The position numbers and the translations under genes are program-made. A stretch of DNA of 64,000 nucleotides from Saccopteryx bilineata (Eukaryota > Chordata > Mammalia > Chiroptera > Emballonuridae), in NCBI RefSeq assembly GCF_036850765.1, contig NC_089501.1, forward strand, positions 16,592,997 through 16,656,996. The letters are read 5' to 3'. Shown piece by piece: positions 1 to 12,815 of the stretch. The stretch's first letter is position 1, and every line of letters starts with the position of its first letter. The notes beneath the pieces were generated by a model. The model did not search any database and was not told the DNA's origin. It saw only the letters and a program-made list of their open reading frames with translations.

Positions 1-644
1 CCAAGCAAGTAAGCTATTTTCAGAAAACATACATTAGTCCTAACACTTTATTGTTCTAACTTTTTGAGGACAGAAACTTTTTGTAGGTTTAACTCTGAGC
101 TTCAGAATTATGATGATCACTCTCCCACAGATACAAGCCACATTCTCCAAATACATTTATTAAGATAACATTTTGGCTCATAACTACTTACTCTTCAGTC
201 TTATTTCTCAATTGACTTAGTTCTTAGAAGAGAAAGAAATATGCAATTCATTGAAGTCCCTCAAATATTCCCATGGAACCCTGCCTTAGTTAATTCAGAA
301 CTCAGTGGGACCAAAAAGGAAAACTATAGACAAATTAAACAGATAGAATTGGGTTTGATGTAACTGATCCTGATGAACTAACTGGATATCAATAGAGATT
401 TAATCTGACAACAAGAGAAAATAGAGACTTTAACAGGTCTTGTTTTGAATTTATACAGGAAAATAAAGTTCAACCAGTTATTTTCTGATTGGTTTTCATT
501 TAAAATATAAAAAATAAGTGTTTCTGGCTTGAAAATAGATACAACCTTGTAGTAGCTCCATGTTACTTGTCTAAAAATAAGCAAAGAATATTCATTTTAT
601 TTTGGAAATTTTGCCTATATCTGAGACATAGACTATGGGTCTTT
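1..644. other. AT-rich sequence, nothing recognised
   Basis: No coding region, repeat family or structured RNA could be recognised here. The longest open frames are short and look random in composition. Confidence 0.5.
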
Positions 645-653
645 ACTTTTGAC

Positions 654-666
<13 letters not shown>

Positions 667-694
<28 letters not shown>

Positions 695-1058
695 GTATTT
701 TTCTGAAGCTAGAAACGGGGAGAGACAGTCAGACAGACTCCCGCATGTGCCTGACCGGGATCCACCTGGCACGCCCACCAGGGGGCGATGCTCTGCCCCT
801 CCGGGTAGTCGCTCTGCAGCGTCCAGAGCCACTTCAGTGCCTGGGGCAGAGGCCAAGGAGCCATCCCCAGCGCCCGGGCCATCTTTTGCTCCAATGGAGC
901 CTCGGCTGCGGGAGGGGAAGAGAGAGACAGAGAGGAAGGAGAGGGGGAGGGGTGGAGAAGCAGATGGGCGCTTCTCCTGTGTGCCCTGGCCGGGAATTGA
1001 ACCCAGGGCTCCTGCACGCCAGGCCGACGCTCTACCACTGAGCCAACCAGCCAGGGCC
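667..1058 (-). mobile_element. Rhin-type tRNA-derived SINE (family A)
   Basis: The element reads on the minus strand. It starts at about 1058 with a tRNA-like head (GGCCCTGGC, then A-box and B-box like blocks). It continues through the GC-rich body shared with the copies at 5421 and 50035, and ends in a long A tail seen as T at 667-694. Target duplications are not clear; the flanks share only TGAC and ACATAT with a small difference. The long open frames across this interval are by-products of the GC-rich body. I infer an L1-mobilised Pol III retroelement. Confidence 0.9.
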
Positions 1059-3275
1059 TGACTCACATATTTTTTTAAAGGCTCATAAGTACTATTGTTT
1101 TAATCCATTTAAATTTTATTTTAATTGTAGTGCAATAAATCTAAGCCCATTCTTAAAATGAAGACATGAGTACAAATTGAATACAAATAAGGAGGGGAAG
1201 TTGGTTCATTCCTCTATTTTTTTTATTTAGGCTTTATAAATGTAGGATAATTAGGCACTAATTTTATTTTATTCTACATTATAAGTTTTTCTGATGGCTT
1301 CATGTTCTAAATTCATAAAGAGAGAATACTTGAAATTAAAAAACAAAAGACAAGCCTTGTACCTGCTTGACAAAGGTATTTGTTTTCCTTGGAGCAAATG
1401 AGAATTGGGTATATGTGTGTTTTAATAGCTGCATGTATAAGGAGTAGATATCCCATTTTTATACTCTGAATGCTATATTATAAAAATAGTCTCAACCATT
1501 TTCTAATTATGTGAAAGACCTTTGCCTTTGACATAGTCCTCAAGGTCATGTACTTCTTCAGCATCATGAGTGGTGCATGATCATCATCACCTTAGTTGCA
1601 GTAGGTTAGGAAAGGAGTTACCTCCCCAGTGTCTCTCATCCTTTAAAATAATTCCTCACACAAAGTACGTAGTTGTTCATTTAATACATTCCAACAATTA
1701 AATAAATTGTTGATATTATTAATCGGTTTTGACCCTAGTAAAGTTGCAATAAAGGTTAGGAAAGGGGCCATTGGATCATATATAAATACTTCAAATTCAT
1801 CTTACCACAGCCTTGTGGAAAGATACTTTATTACCTCACATAATAAGAAGACTGAATTCAGAGGAGTAAACATTTCTTCAAATGTCTGTCTCCTTTTAAC
1901 CAGGAAGAAAAATTTCTTAGAAAGCTCCCAGCATGCTTTTGTCTTCTGTCTTACTGACTATAGCTTCCTTCATGGCTACTGCTGGTTACTGTGGAGGCTC
2001 AGAAAATGAGCTCCAAGAAAAAGAAAATAAAATCCTATGGCTAACTGGGTATTTAGCCCTATTTCAGAGGCTACTGTTTTACTTTCTTAGATTTGTAAGA
2101 CAAAAAGTGCTTTTTTTTTACTTATCAATATTTTTTGTGAGTGCCCATTAAGGCCAATAGGGTATGCAGAGAAGAACGTTCAAATGGTTGCAAACTGTTT
2201 CTAAATCTATAGCTTTCAAGGCATTCATAATGCTTTTTAGTGAAAACTTAGACTCTGAATTATTTCAAAACTCTAGCTGAATTCTTCTAACTGATAAGTT
2301 GAACAAATGCTCAGGTCTCCTCTGTACCTATAGGTATCTGCCTCCTATAGATTTTGAGTTAAGAGAATTCATCGACTAGCAGTTTGTGTGACTATTTTGC
2401 TAAAGGCTAGAAGCAATGCTCTTTCTAGTTCTTTCTGTTCCAAGCAGAAACTGAAAGTCTGTGTCTTGACTTGACATTATAGATTTTATAATTTTATTTT
2501 GGATATTGTGATTATATATTGTTGTAGAGATAGTCTGTTATCATCCTCAATAGTGTGTGTATGCATGCAATTTTGTTTATTACTTCAATAACTGGCTTGA
2601 TCACGTGTAGGCTTATTTAACATTTTATTGAGACAGATCTGTGGAAAACTCAAGGTATTTCTCAAGCCTCTCTAACTTGTTGAACTTCAACTTTTCAAAT
2701 CTGCTTCCACTGTAGATCTTCTTTTAACATGGTCTTAGGCTTTTTTTTTTTTAATGTCAAATCTAGAGTATATTTACTCTAGGATGTGGTTCTTAATTAT
2801 AAATAGCAGCTGGTACCCAAGGTATTAACTGGGATTCCTTGCTGACTGATCCTAGGTTTCTGCACACCACTTCTTAGCAACCACGCTCTGGTGAACTTCA
2901 CATAGATTTGTCTTCTGTGTGTACACCCCACCCCTCAGTCAAGAACTCCTTAGAGGACTCTCATATACATATACTTCTGAGGCTCAGTCTCTGCTCAGCT
3001 CTCTCCTCATTGTCTTGCCACATAGCTTCTAGTTGCTTTGGCTGACTCGCATACTGATGATACTTTTATCCTCAGCTCAGCTTGACTACTTTTTTTTCTG
3101 CTTGATAATACGGAGCTGTGCAAGGTCAGAAAATTGTCTCTAGGGAAAAACCTAAAGTGATGATAAAACTCCTTTGCCATTTTCCCTGCTTTCAGAAATT
3201 ACAAATTTCTAAGGCCTATTATTCAATGCCTGATTGTTGCTGTTTACAGTGGGAGGAGTCCTGTGATACAGGATA
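1059..3275. other. No gene recognised; old unique or decayed DNA
   Basis: About 2.2 kb of AT-rich sequence with scattered short open frames and no convincing coding signature. No repeat family could be assigned by eye. Confidence 0.45.
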
Positions 3276-3624
3276 CAGGAGGTTCTTGGGTTATGACATC
3301 CTGACATACAATATTTTAAGTTGATGACACTCCCATAAAAACTTCAAAAAATTGAGACGTGAGTGTTTTGGCTTATGCCATTAACAGTGTGCTTACAGAG
3401 TTACATGGGTGAACTAGTTTGGTTGCACACGTTGGAAGACTACGCAGTATTCTTTCTCTGTGGCTTATTTGTGTTTTTATGTTCCAGATTATGATTTTAC
3501 AACTGTGTTATGTGTTAGAATAGGTAAGTGACTTATGCTAGGGTGTGTTTTCAACTTACACCAAAATTCGGGTTACGTCACTGTTGCAGAAACGTTAACT
3601 GTGTCACAACCCGAGGATCCCCTG
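3276..3624. mobile_element. Non-autonomous Tigger/pogo-type MITE (349 bp)
   Basis: Inverted ends of about 24 bp are visible: left CAGGAGGTTCTTGGGTTATG, and right, reverse-complemented, CAGGGGATCCTCGGGTTGTG. TA dinucleotides flank both ends (3274-3275 and 3625-3626), as expected for the pogo/Tigger superfamily. The interior matches both ends of the longer element at 56949-57969, so this is a deletion derivative of the same family. It carries no open frame of note. Family assignment beyond Tigger-type is inference. Confidence 0.75.
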
Positions 3625-3699
3625 TACTTCATTATAGCCTGAGGTAAAGGTCTCTTTATTTAATTTAATTGCATTTTCTTCTGTTATTGCTGCTTAATC

Positions 3700-5404
3700 A
3701 CACTAACTGAATTATGTTTAAAGATTATGATTAATTTTTTTACATCAAAAGAATGGGATTTTATGAAAGTTAGTCCAGTGTAGGTCTAGTTGTTTTAAGG
3801 TACTGTTCAAAACTTCCAGCTCTTTTATGATCTCCTAGTGGTTCTTTGTTATTATCAAAAGCGGGTGTTAAAGTCTTCATCTATTATTGTAGAACTATTT
3901 GTCGTTCTGTCATTTTTTTTCATATATTTTGATTACTTACATGAATATTTATATATGTTTTAGTCATCCAGATGGAATAATACTTCTTTTCTTACAAAAT
4001 GTCCTTCTTTGCCTAGAAAAATAAAATACTTTTTTTCTCTCAAAAACTGTTTTATAGCTATTTCAGTTATCTTTTGGTTACTTTTTGCATGACATCTTTT
4101 TTTCATTCATTTTTCTAAACTTCCAATCTATTTGTGTCTTTGAATCCAAAATCTATCTTACAAAGAAGATATAGCTGAATCATTTTACTTTTTTTTTTCA
4201 GTCTGCCAATCTCTACTTTTTTATTATAATATTTAATCCCTTTATATTAAATTACTGATAAATAACTTAAGTTTGATTTCAAGTTCTTCTTTATATGTCA
4301 TATCTTTTTGTTTCTCTATTCCTCCATTATTGTTGTAGTATGTAAAATAGATCATTTCTAGTATATTTATTCCCATTATTGGGTTTTTTGGGGGAGGGTA
4401 TATTTTGTAGTTTTTTTCCCAAATGATTGCTCTTAGATTACAATTAGCATATATTTTAATTTTAAAAGTTTTTGGAATAATACCAACTTAGTTTCAATAG
4501 TGTTTAGAAACTTAGTACCAATACAGTTCTGTTCTTTCCTCATTCCTTTGAGTTCTTATTGTCAATCATACTGCAAATCTGTATGTTAGAAACATTTTAA
4601 ATAATTGTTTTTGTGTTGTCTTTTAAATCAGATAACAGAAGAAAAGAGTTGCAAGCAAAAATACATTTACATACTGTCTTTACCAGTTATCTTTACTTAT
4701 TCACTTAGTTTTTGTCTAGTAAAAACTAATACAAACCTCTTATAGGGCAGGTCTGCTAACAATGAATTAGCTGTTTTTATCATAAAATGCTTTTTTTTCT
4801 TAAATTTTTAAGATAGTTTTGTTGACTGTGTAATACATAGTCATTAGTCTTTTTCTCACAATATTTTAAAAATGTCCCATCTGTTGCCTTTGGGCTTCCA
4901 TAGCTTCTGTTGGAAAACAAGCTGTTAATTATATTGATGGTCTCTGGAACATAATGTTGTGGGGTTTTTTTCTTCTTCATGTCTTTTTTTTTCTGATCAG
5001 ATCTTAATTAAACTAACTGTTCAAGTTCAACTTTGAGTTAGTTCACTGTTTCTTCTACCTGCTCAGATCTGGTGTTGAGCCACTTTAGTAATATATTTAT
5101 TTTAATTTATGCTATTGTATTTCTTACTCCAGAACATCAATTTTTTTCCATTTTAATGTCTCTTATTATTAATATTTCTATTTGGTGAGACATTCTTATC
5201 ATACATTCTTTTAAATTTTAGACATGTTTCTTTTAGTTCTTTTAAGGTATTTACAATATATAGTAACAAATAAAATCATGTTTTGTCTACTAGTACAGCC
5301 ATACTTAAAGACAGTTTTTAATGTTTGCTTTTTTTCTGTATATGGACTTCTTTTGTCTGTTTAGTTATATTGTCTTTTTTATTTTTCATTGAAATCTTGA
5401 CTTT
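3700..5404 (-). mobile_element. Old L1 fragment, ORF2 endonuclease region, antisense
   Basis: Plus-strand phrases such as GTCTGCCAATCTCTACTTTT and AAATGTCCTTCTTTGCCTAG are diverged forms of well-known antisense L1 ORF2 sequence. The fragment is riddled with stops and indels and is interrupted on its right side by the SINE at 5421. Exact boundaries cannot be set by eye. Sequence beyond the SINE (5826 to about 6090) may continue it. Confidence 0.65.
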
Positions 5405-5420
5405 AAAAATAATATCCTAG

Positions 5421-5809
5421 GCCCTGGCCGGTTGGCTCAGCGGTAGAGCGTCGGCCTGGCGTGCAGAGGACCCGGGTTCGATTCCCGGCCAGGGCACATA
5501 GGAGAAGCACCCATTTGCTTCTCCACCCCCCCCTTCCTCTCTGTCTCTCTCTTCCCCTCCCGCAGCCAAGGCTCCATTGGAGCAAAGATGGCCCAGGCGC
5601 TGGGGTTGGCTCCTTGGCCTCTGCCCCAGGCGCTAGAGTGGCTCTGGTCGCGGCAGAGCGACGCCCCAGAGGGGCAGAGCATCGCCCCCTGGTGGGCAGA
5701 GCATCGCGGTGGATCCCGGTCGGGCGCATGCGGGAGTCTGTCTGACTGTCTCTCCCCATTTCCAGCTTCAGAAAAATACAAAAAAATAAAAAAATTAAAA
5801 AAAATTAAA
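5421..5809 (+). mobile_element. Rhin-type SINE (family A), well-preserved copy
   Basis: The tRNA-like head shows an A box (TGGCTCAGCGGT) and a B box (GGTTCGATTCC), which suggests an intact internal Pol III promoter. The body is GC-rich and the tail is A-rich with AAATT units. A 16-bp target duplication (AAAAATAATATCCTAG) flanks it at 5405-5420 and 5810-5825. The good preservation and perfect duplication point to a young insertion. It sits inside the old antisense L1. The body carries a partial repeat of GGGCAGAGCATCGC. Confidence 0.95.
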
Positions 5810-6155
5810 AAAAATAATATCCTAGAGAAACTGTAGCAATATAATTCCCCTTTTCCCCAGGGTTTGTAGTTGAGTTTGCTGTATATTTGTTTACTAACTG
5901 TCTAGGACTAATTATAGGATGTTTGTATTTTCTCTCATGTGCTGCCACTGAAGTTTCTGTTTGGTGTGCTTAGTTGTCATCTAATTGAACAGATAGTTTC
6001 TTAAATGCCTTGAACAAACAAGTCTTCCACCTTTGGCAAGAGGGCTGAGTACATAATATTAACATACCTTCCGCCTTCCACAGTTAAAACTCTTTCTTAC
6101 TCTTACTTTCTGCTTATAAAAGAACTCAGAATCAGCTAGGGATGAGGTTGTAAAG

Positions 6156-6995
6156 CAGTGGTTCTCAAACTTTTTTTAAGTCGGGGCACATTTAAAATCC
6201 TACAAATAATTGTAGGTGCACTATATACAAATTTCTGAGAAATATGTTTTAATAATTAAGTCAAATATTAAAGAAAAAATATAAAGTTCAAGTGTGCTTT
6301 TATGGGAATTAAATGAAATATATATGACAAAATTAAATTTATTCAGACATTAAAAACATTTTTATGTTATATTTTTTGAGTTATGCTTTTTAGAATTTAT
6401 GAAAAAGGGGTTAAAAATTAAAAAAGGACAAAAAAGTTTTCTTATATATACATAGATACATTCTTAGTAAGATTTAGTAAATTTGACAGGTCCTGGCGTA
6501 AATGTGTTAAGTTTTTTTCATTTTTGTGTTTATGAGAAATATGAGCCTGATGTGTCCTAGCAATTGGGCATATATTTGAAAGGCAAACTCTCATTTCCTC
6601 ATCAATACATTGAAGAATTTCTCTCTTTTTACTCTTAATTGTGTTGAGTGCAGAAAACCCCCACTATACATATCATCTTAACTTTACACCAAACAAAGGA
6701 TAGAAGAAACTTGCCTCCAGTCTTTCCAGGGAACATGGAGGGTAATGTAAACAATTCAGCACCACAGTTTAACAGCCTTTTGCAGCCTAATCAGGCAAGT
6801 GAGGTGGGGGGTTGAGCAGACTATCAGCTTACAGCCAATTTCCCACACCTCTGTCCCCCAAAAATCTAAACTCCAAAAACCCTGTTGGTTTTTTGGTCCC
6901 CCACAGGCACATATTTCTCTGGAATACCATAGGGCACACATGAACATCTTCTAGGGTGTACCAGTGCACCCTGGCGCACACTTTGAGAACCACTG
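6156..6995. mobile_element. Non-autonomous hAT (Charlie-like) transposon, 840 bp
   Basis: Terminal inverted repeats CAGTGGTTCTCAAA are present at both ends, the right one in reverse complement and followed by GTGTGCGCCAGGG-type subterminal sequence. This is the signature of Charlie-group hAT elements. An 8-bp target duplication is not clean: TTGTAAAG on the left and CTTTAGAG on the right. The interior is AT-rich and I see no transposase frame. Confidence 0.8.
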
Positions 6996-7479
6996 CTTTA
7001 GAGCCTTTTGCAGATTCTTCCTAGGTATACACACAACGCTGTGTGTCAGTTTATATTTCAAATAATATGTTATAGCTTTACAAAATCCCTCATAGACATC
7101 TTATTCCCCAATCACCCCCCACCACACATGTTTGGTCATCTTATTTCACCTATTACTTCAAGCAAGCAGCTGTGATGTTAAACAATTGCCACTAATTGTT
7201 TTTGAAAACACACCGAGGATAGGTCTTTACTTAATCTATATCACCAAAGGAGTGTTATATCAATTTATTGAAATTTGATTAAAATGAACAAATTGGTCAA
7301 GAAAAAAATAATCACATAGCAAAACTTTCTCCAGTGAACTGGAATACTTCTATAATTCTCTATTTATTTAAAGAGTGATGAATTATTTCAGGTATTCAAC
7401 AAAAGATATTCTAACCTTATTCAAAGTCTTTTAGAATAGAAAACCAGGATTCCTCATATAGATTTGTGAAGTTACTATA

Positions 7480-9835
7480 ATCCTATATCAACACCTGGCA
7501 AATATAATTCTGAAAGAGAAATTTAAAGTTCCATCTCATCCTGAATAGGTAGGCAAAAAATTCTAAAATACTACAGTCATAAAAAGTTTATTTCAAATGA
7601 GAAATTCAATGAGAAAATTGCCATAATAAGTGATTAAAAAGAAAAAAAATATGTAATCATCTTCATATATATAATAAAAAAGCATTTAATAGAATTCAAT
7701 ATCCTTGAAGATTAAATAATACATAGTAAACTAAAAATATAAGAACACCTTTTAGTCTGATAAATCTTATATACAATAATACTACTAGCAGCAAACATAA
7801 TTTTTAATAGTGGAGCATTGAAAATATTGTTATTATAATATGGAACAAGACAAAATTTCTCTTGATCATCATTTTTTATTTATTTATTTGTTCCTGAAGT
7901 GAGAAGCAGGGAGGCAGACAGACTCCCACATGCACTTGACCGGGATCCACCTGTCATACCTACTAGGGGGTGATGCTCTGTCCATCTGAGGTGTTGCTTC
8001 ATTGCAACCGGAGCTATTCTAGCACCTGAGGCAGAGGCTAGAATACTCAGTGCCTGGGAAAACTTTGCTCCAATGGAGCCTTGGCTGCCAGAAAGGAAAA
8101 GAGAAAGAGAAAAGAGAGGGGGAAGGGTGGAGAAGCAGATGGTCACTTCTCCTGTGTACCATGGCCAGGAATCAAACACAGGACTTTCACATGCTGGGCC
8201 AATGCTTTACCACTGAGTCAACCTGCCAGGGCTTGATCATCATTTTTATTTTACTCTGTGTCATAGCCAATATATAAGGCAAGAAAAATATAGTGTATAC
8301 AAATCAGAAGGAAAAATACAATTTGTCATTATTTTGAGATTATATTCCTGTGTTTACAGAAAATACCTAATATTAAAATTAATAGCTTACAAATCAGTCT
8401 AGAATTAATTTTATAAGTCTAGCCACAAAAACCTCAAAGTTGTCCTAGCATTAAAAAAGTAACATGTCTAAAAATAAATCTGATACCAGATTATCAAGTC
8501 TCTACATGTTAAAATAGAAATCTTCATTGGATTTATTTGAAAATAGATATATAAATCATTTTTTATTTATATATATAAATGTCAATGTGTTATAGACTAT
8601 AAAATCAATATATGCTTTCAACCACAATTGATGTATAGATGCAATGTAACCTTAATCAAAATTTAGTAAATTTTTTGAAAATTGTCAAGCAGTAATAAAA
8701 TTTGTACGGGAATACCCATGTCAAGAATAATCAGCCCACTTCTAGATAACAATAAGAAAAATAGGAGACTTGCTTTACTAGTTAACAAGAAATTTTATTT
8801 TCTATAGTAAATAAGATATTATTGTTTTGTTTCATGGTTTGACAATCAGATCAATGAAATAGAGCAGATATATCAAAAACAGATCCACCCAATTTGGATA
8901 CCGGCTATATGACAGAGGTTCTGCTATAAAGCCATGGACAAAGAGCATTCTTTTCAATCATGGTGCTGGGATAATTAGATATCATACAAAAAAAGAAAGA
9001 ACATAGACTCATACAGATTAATAAGGCAAAGACAAGCAAATGTGCAAGTCTTGCAAACACAATATTAACAAAACAGAAGCCCAATAAACCTTGTGAAAAA
9101 AATGTTCAGTTTTATTAGATATTAAAAAATACAATAAAAACCACAATGCTCTAAATTTACATACAATGAGAGAGATAAAATTTTAAATCCTGACAAAACC
9201 AACTCTTAGCCAGTATGTGAAACAACATAGATTCATATATATTGTTATTCAGAATCTAAATTGTGAGCTATTCTACTCCTAGATGCATATACATGAGTTC
9301 TCCAGTATACATGGAAAAGTATGCATAACTAATTATTTATAAGAGCTCCAAATAGAAATAATGCAAATTTCCATCAATGTTAAAGGGATGCATTATGGAA
9401 TAGTTGTATAATAGGATGCTATATGGTAAGGAGAGGAGTAAGCTATAGTGATTGGCATTAACGTCATGCACTATATAAGCATGATGCTGAACAAAAGAAG
9501 CATGACAAAAAAAATGTATACCTCTGGCAAAACTCATCTATATTGTTTAGGAATGCAGTTATCATGGTAAAACAATCTTAAAATTTGAATAACTATTACC
9601 TTGAAATGGAGGAAAGTGGGAAGGGATGGAAGGGGTTGTGAAAAGGGGCCACTAAGAGGACTTGGAGTAGCTTTCAGTATTCTGTTTTTGACTAGTCCGG
9701 TGTTTGCATTTAAGATCACTTTATAACCCTTTATTAATTTGCACATATATATTTTATGCATATGTGTTTTATTCTCTGTATTCCATGTCACAATAAAGTT
9801 GTTTAAAATGAAGCAGAAAAACAAAACAAATTTGT
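7480..9835 (+). mobile_element. Old L1 fragment (3' part of ORF2 and 3' UTR)
   Basis: Diverged L1 ORF2 landmarks run in the sense direction. They include a version of the AAAGCATTTGATAAAATTCA reverse-transcriptase segment near 7680, the ATGGTGCTGGGATAATTAGA segment near 8960, and late ORF2 sequence at 9240-9500. The end near 9790 carries AATAAAG. The SINE at 7877-8231 interrupts it. Reading frames are broken throughout. Boundaries are approximate. Confidence 0.7.
7877..8231 (-). mobile_element. Rhin-type SINE (family A), diverged
   Basis: Minus-strand copy with the tRNA-like head at the right end and an A/T-rich tail at the left. It is flanked by the 16-bp direct repeat CTTGATCATCATTTTT at 7861-7876 and 8232-8247. 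The body is recognisable but carries many CpG-type changes compared with the copies at 5421 and 50035. It lies inside the old sense L1. Confidence 0.93.
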
Positions 9836-10873
9836 AAAATAAGCTGACTTGCAATCAGATACAAATAATATGAAAGTGTTTATAATATTATTTCATAAAA
9901 AGAAGGCAGAATGCATAGGTAATAGTAATGAATTCAAAGGATTTAAAGAATAACAAGTGATATTTTCTGTGGAATCAGTTTTATTTCCACTAGATTCTAA
10001 ATTGGTGGCTTTTTCCCGATTCTGTTTCACTCTTGATCTCTTTTCCCTATTTTTATCAGACATCCCAGCTTGCCCCATCTCAATCATCTTTTGGCTCCCA
10101 CCTTTTTTCACATGTGCAGTGGCTATTTCAAACTGCATCACGTTCCTCTTTCTAATCAAGCTCTGTCCTTTTCTTTCTGCTTTCAGGCATTTCCAGTGAT
10201 CCTTGAAATGCTCTTGTTTGATTTATTCACCCTTTCCACTTATTATTCTCATTTTGATTCTAAATACTAAGAGTGTATACTCTTTTCTTATTATTTATCT
10301 TACTTTTTTCCTGGGCTCACTTCAAATTGTTTTTGTCTCAGGCCACATATGTAATATGTCTAGGAACCACCTCTAAAGCATTTCCAATACCCTCTTCTAA
10401 AATACCTTAATGTTAATGCTGCAAACAGCACAGCGAGTCATTCTTCCCAAGTTTTAGCCTTTCTGCTTGGGCTCTGTGTTTAATCACTAACCTCTATGGT
10501 ATATTTTTTTTATGTCTTTTAATAATTTTTTCTCTGTACTACTGAATTAAAATGAGCTCACCAGTTCAGTATCTTAAAATCTCAGCTCTCCTCATTATTC
10601 CTTCTTACTTATTTAGTTAACCTACTTTTGAATAATATCAATTGTGTAGAATTGAGCTTATTTCCTTTTTTCCCATTTAATCTGTACAAAACAGATTCTT
10701 GTACTCCTGCAAAAATATCATAAATGATATTTTGCATTTCATATTGTTATTTCCTTCTTTTATACATCACACATGAGCTGGAACTGAATTTTTTATTTTT
10801 TATTTTCTGGTAGTACTTTACTCACTTATTATAGCTTGATTATACCATTAAATGGCTGAAATTTCAGGGATTG
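9836..10873. other. No gene recognised
   Basis: About 1 kb of AT-rich sequence, T-rich on the plus strand between 10000 and 10350. Open frames of up to 88 codons on both strands overlap each other and show no recognisable family. Confidence 0.4.
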
Positions 10874-10879
10874 TGTCAA

Positions 10880-11480
10880 TCAAGATTTAGGCTAAGCTTC
10901 TTCGGTTAGCCAGGGAATGGTACAATATACTGCAATAACAAACTGAAGTCCAAATCTCTGTGGCTTAAACTAACAAAGGTTTATTTGTTTCTTACACCTT
11001 AAATATCAAGTCTCATTGGCTTGGGCATTGCTCCATGTTGTCTGCTCCAGAAATTAATTTGACAGATAAATCTCTACCTGGAACATTGACATTCTTGTGA
11101 CATAAAAAATATGACACAATAAGCTGGCTTCTAAAGCATTCTTCTTGAAAGTATTTCATCCCCACTCCTTTTACATTGGCCAAAGCAAGTCACCGACTTC
11201 AATGAATAAAGGAAATCACACTTCATATTAATGTAACACAGTAATCTAAAGCAAAAATAACTTAAAGAGAAGAGGATTTTTTTTTTAACATGGCTGTTCA
11301 AAGTTAAGCAATACATGTATGTGGAATGGCTCTGTAACCCATAGCTAATCAGGGTTCCAGGTTGATTCTATTTGTTGTCTAACAAGAGTATTGGCATTGT
11401 CCACATAACTGAAATGGAGTCACATGTCCAGACAGCAGTTAGTAGAAAAAGAAAGTAGGCTAGGAGGAATACATATATAA
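10880..11480. repeat. Ancient mammalian interspersed repeat, family not assigned
   Basis: Contains phrases typical of a widespread old mammalian repeat: CTCTGTGGCTTAAACTAACA, then AAAGGTTTATTTGTTTCTTA, then CATTGGCCAAAGCAAGTCAC near 11175. A related segment occurs near 59180-59340. I remember the motif set as LTR-like or transposon-derived but cannot name the family safely. Confidence 0.45.
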
Positions 11481-12450
11481 GACACCATTCTGGAAGTTGT
11501 TTAAATCTTATCTATTTACATTTTATAAATATGAAGATTATTTTTACAAAATTTTCAGAAAAAAAGTGGATTTTGATTGAGATTTCATTGACTCTGTACA
11601 TAAAATTTTTACAGAGGTGATATATTTATAATATTGAGTCATCCAAGCCATCAGTATGCACATTCCTCTATTTCTGTATTATTTGTTTTCAACAACAGTC
11701 AAGAAAGTTAGGTCACAGTTAACTCCCAAGATTCATGAGCAGTACCACTTCCTTGGCTTGGAAAAAAGAGAAGATGAATTTTTAGGACTTTAATATTCTC
11801 CATAATAGTGATTCCATGATAAAATAAGGCAAAATTAAAAAGTAAATTTTATATCACTGAAATGTACAATTTCATGACCTAAAGTTTTTATATTGACTTT
11901 TCAACATTATAGACAAAGAAACCTGAATGTTTTGAAATACATAAAACATTAAGATATTATAACCAACTCATCATTTTAATTTATATTTTAGATATTCTTC
12001 TCATTAAATATAGTAAATTCTTCAGGAAATATACCTTCACTAATTACTTTAAAAAATATTTGCTTTATTTTCAAGTAAAAAAGATAAAATATTTAAAACA
12101 TATCTTGAATTATATTCACTCTTTTTCAAATTTTGGACTATATTTTAATATTTAGATAATGAAAATAACTATATAATAAACAAGTGATGGTGTCACTAAA
12201 AATGACTACTGAATGTGTCTATGTCATTGTCTTTTTTCCCTAGATTTTTCTCCCTCAAAAACAATTTCAAAATTCTATACAGCTGTGATAACTTAAAATC
12301 TTGTTTTCCTTGTTACTATTTTTTGCTGTCTCTTATTGTTCTAATAATATTCAATCATATGGCACATTATATTTCAGATCCTGACTCCCCTGCACATGAA
12401 ATAATTGCCCCTTCTAAGCTCAATAGTCTTGTCCTTGAAGACTTTAACCT
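11481..12450. other. AT-rich sequence, nothing recognised
   Basis: About 1 kb of AT-rich DNA with no coding signal and no repeat assignable by eye. The 127-codon frame starting at 12215 runs into the SINE and is not a gene. Confidence 0.4.
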
Positions 12451-12463
12451 CTCAAATTACCTT

Positions 12464-12802
12464 TTTTTTTTCTTTTTTTTTACAGAGACAGAGAGAGAGT
12501 CAGAGAGAGGGATAGAGATGGACAGACAGACAGAAACGAAGAGAGATGAGAAGCATCAATCTTCAGTTTTTCGTTGCAACACCTTAGTTGTTCATTGATT
12601 GCTTTCTCATATATGCCTTGACTGCGGGCCTTCAGCAGACCAAGTAACCCCTTGCTTGAACCAGCGATCTTGGGTCCAAGCTGGTGAGCTTTTTGCTCAA
12701 GCCAGATGAGCCCGCGCTCAAGCTGGCGACCTTGAGGTCTCGAACCTGGGTCCTCTACATCCCAGTCCGACACTCCATCCACTGCGCCACCGCCTGGTCT
12801 GG
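12464..12802 (-). mobile_element. tRNA-headed SINE (family C)
   Basis: Read on the minus strand, the head shows A-box (TGGCGCAGTGGAT) and B-box (GGTTCGAGACC) like blocks. The body follows with GCTCAAGCTGG-type repeats and AAGCAATCAATGAACAACTA, then a CTCTGTCTCTGT run and an A tail. Near-perfect target repeats CTCAAATTAYCTT flank it at 12451-12463 and 12803-12815. The body is distinct from family A. Confidence 0.88.
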
Positions 12803-12815
12803 CTCAAATTATCTT

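Noticed and set aside
563..1066. Overlapping 160-codon frames on both strands
   Set aside because: They run across the GC-rich body and T tail of a SINE. The same kind of frames appear in every family A copy (for example 5403-5781, 28035-28557, 60347-60714).
5421..5520. tRNA gene
   Set aside because: The tRNA-like head with A and B boxes belongs to a SINE with body, A tail and target duplication. The same applies to the heads at 50035, 27139 and 61186.
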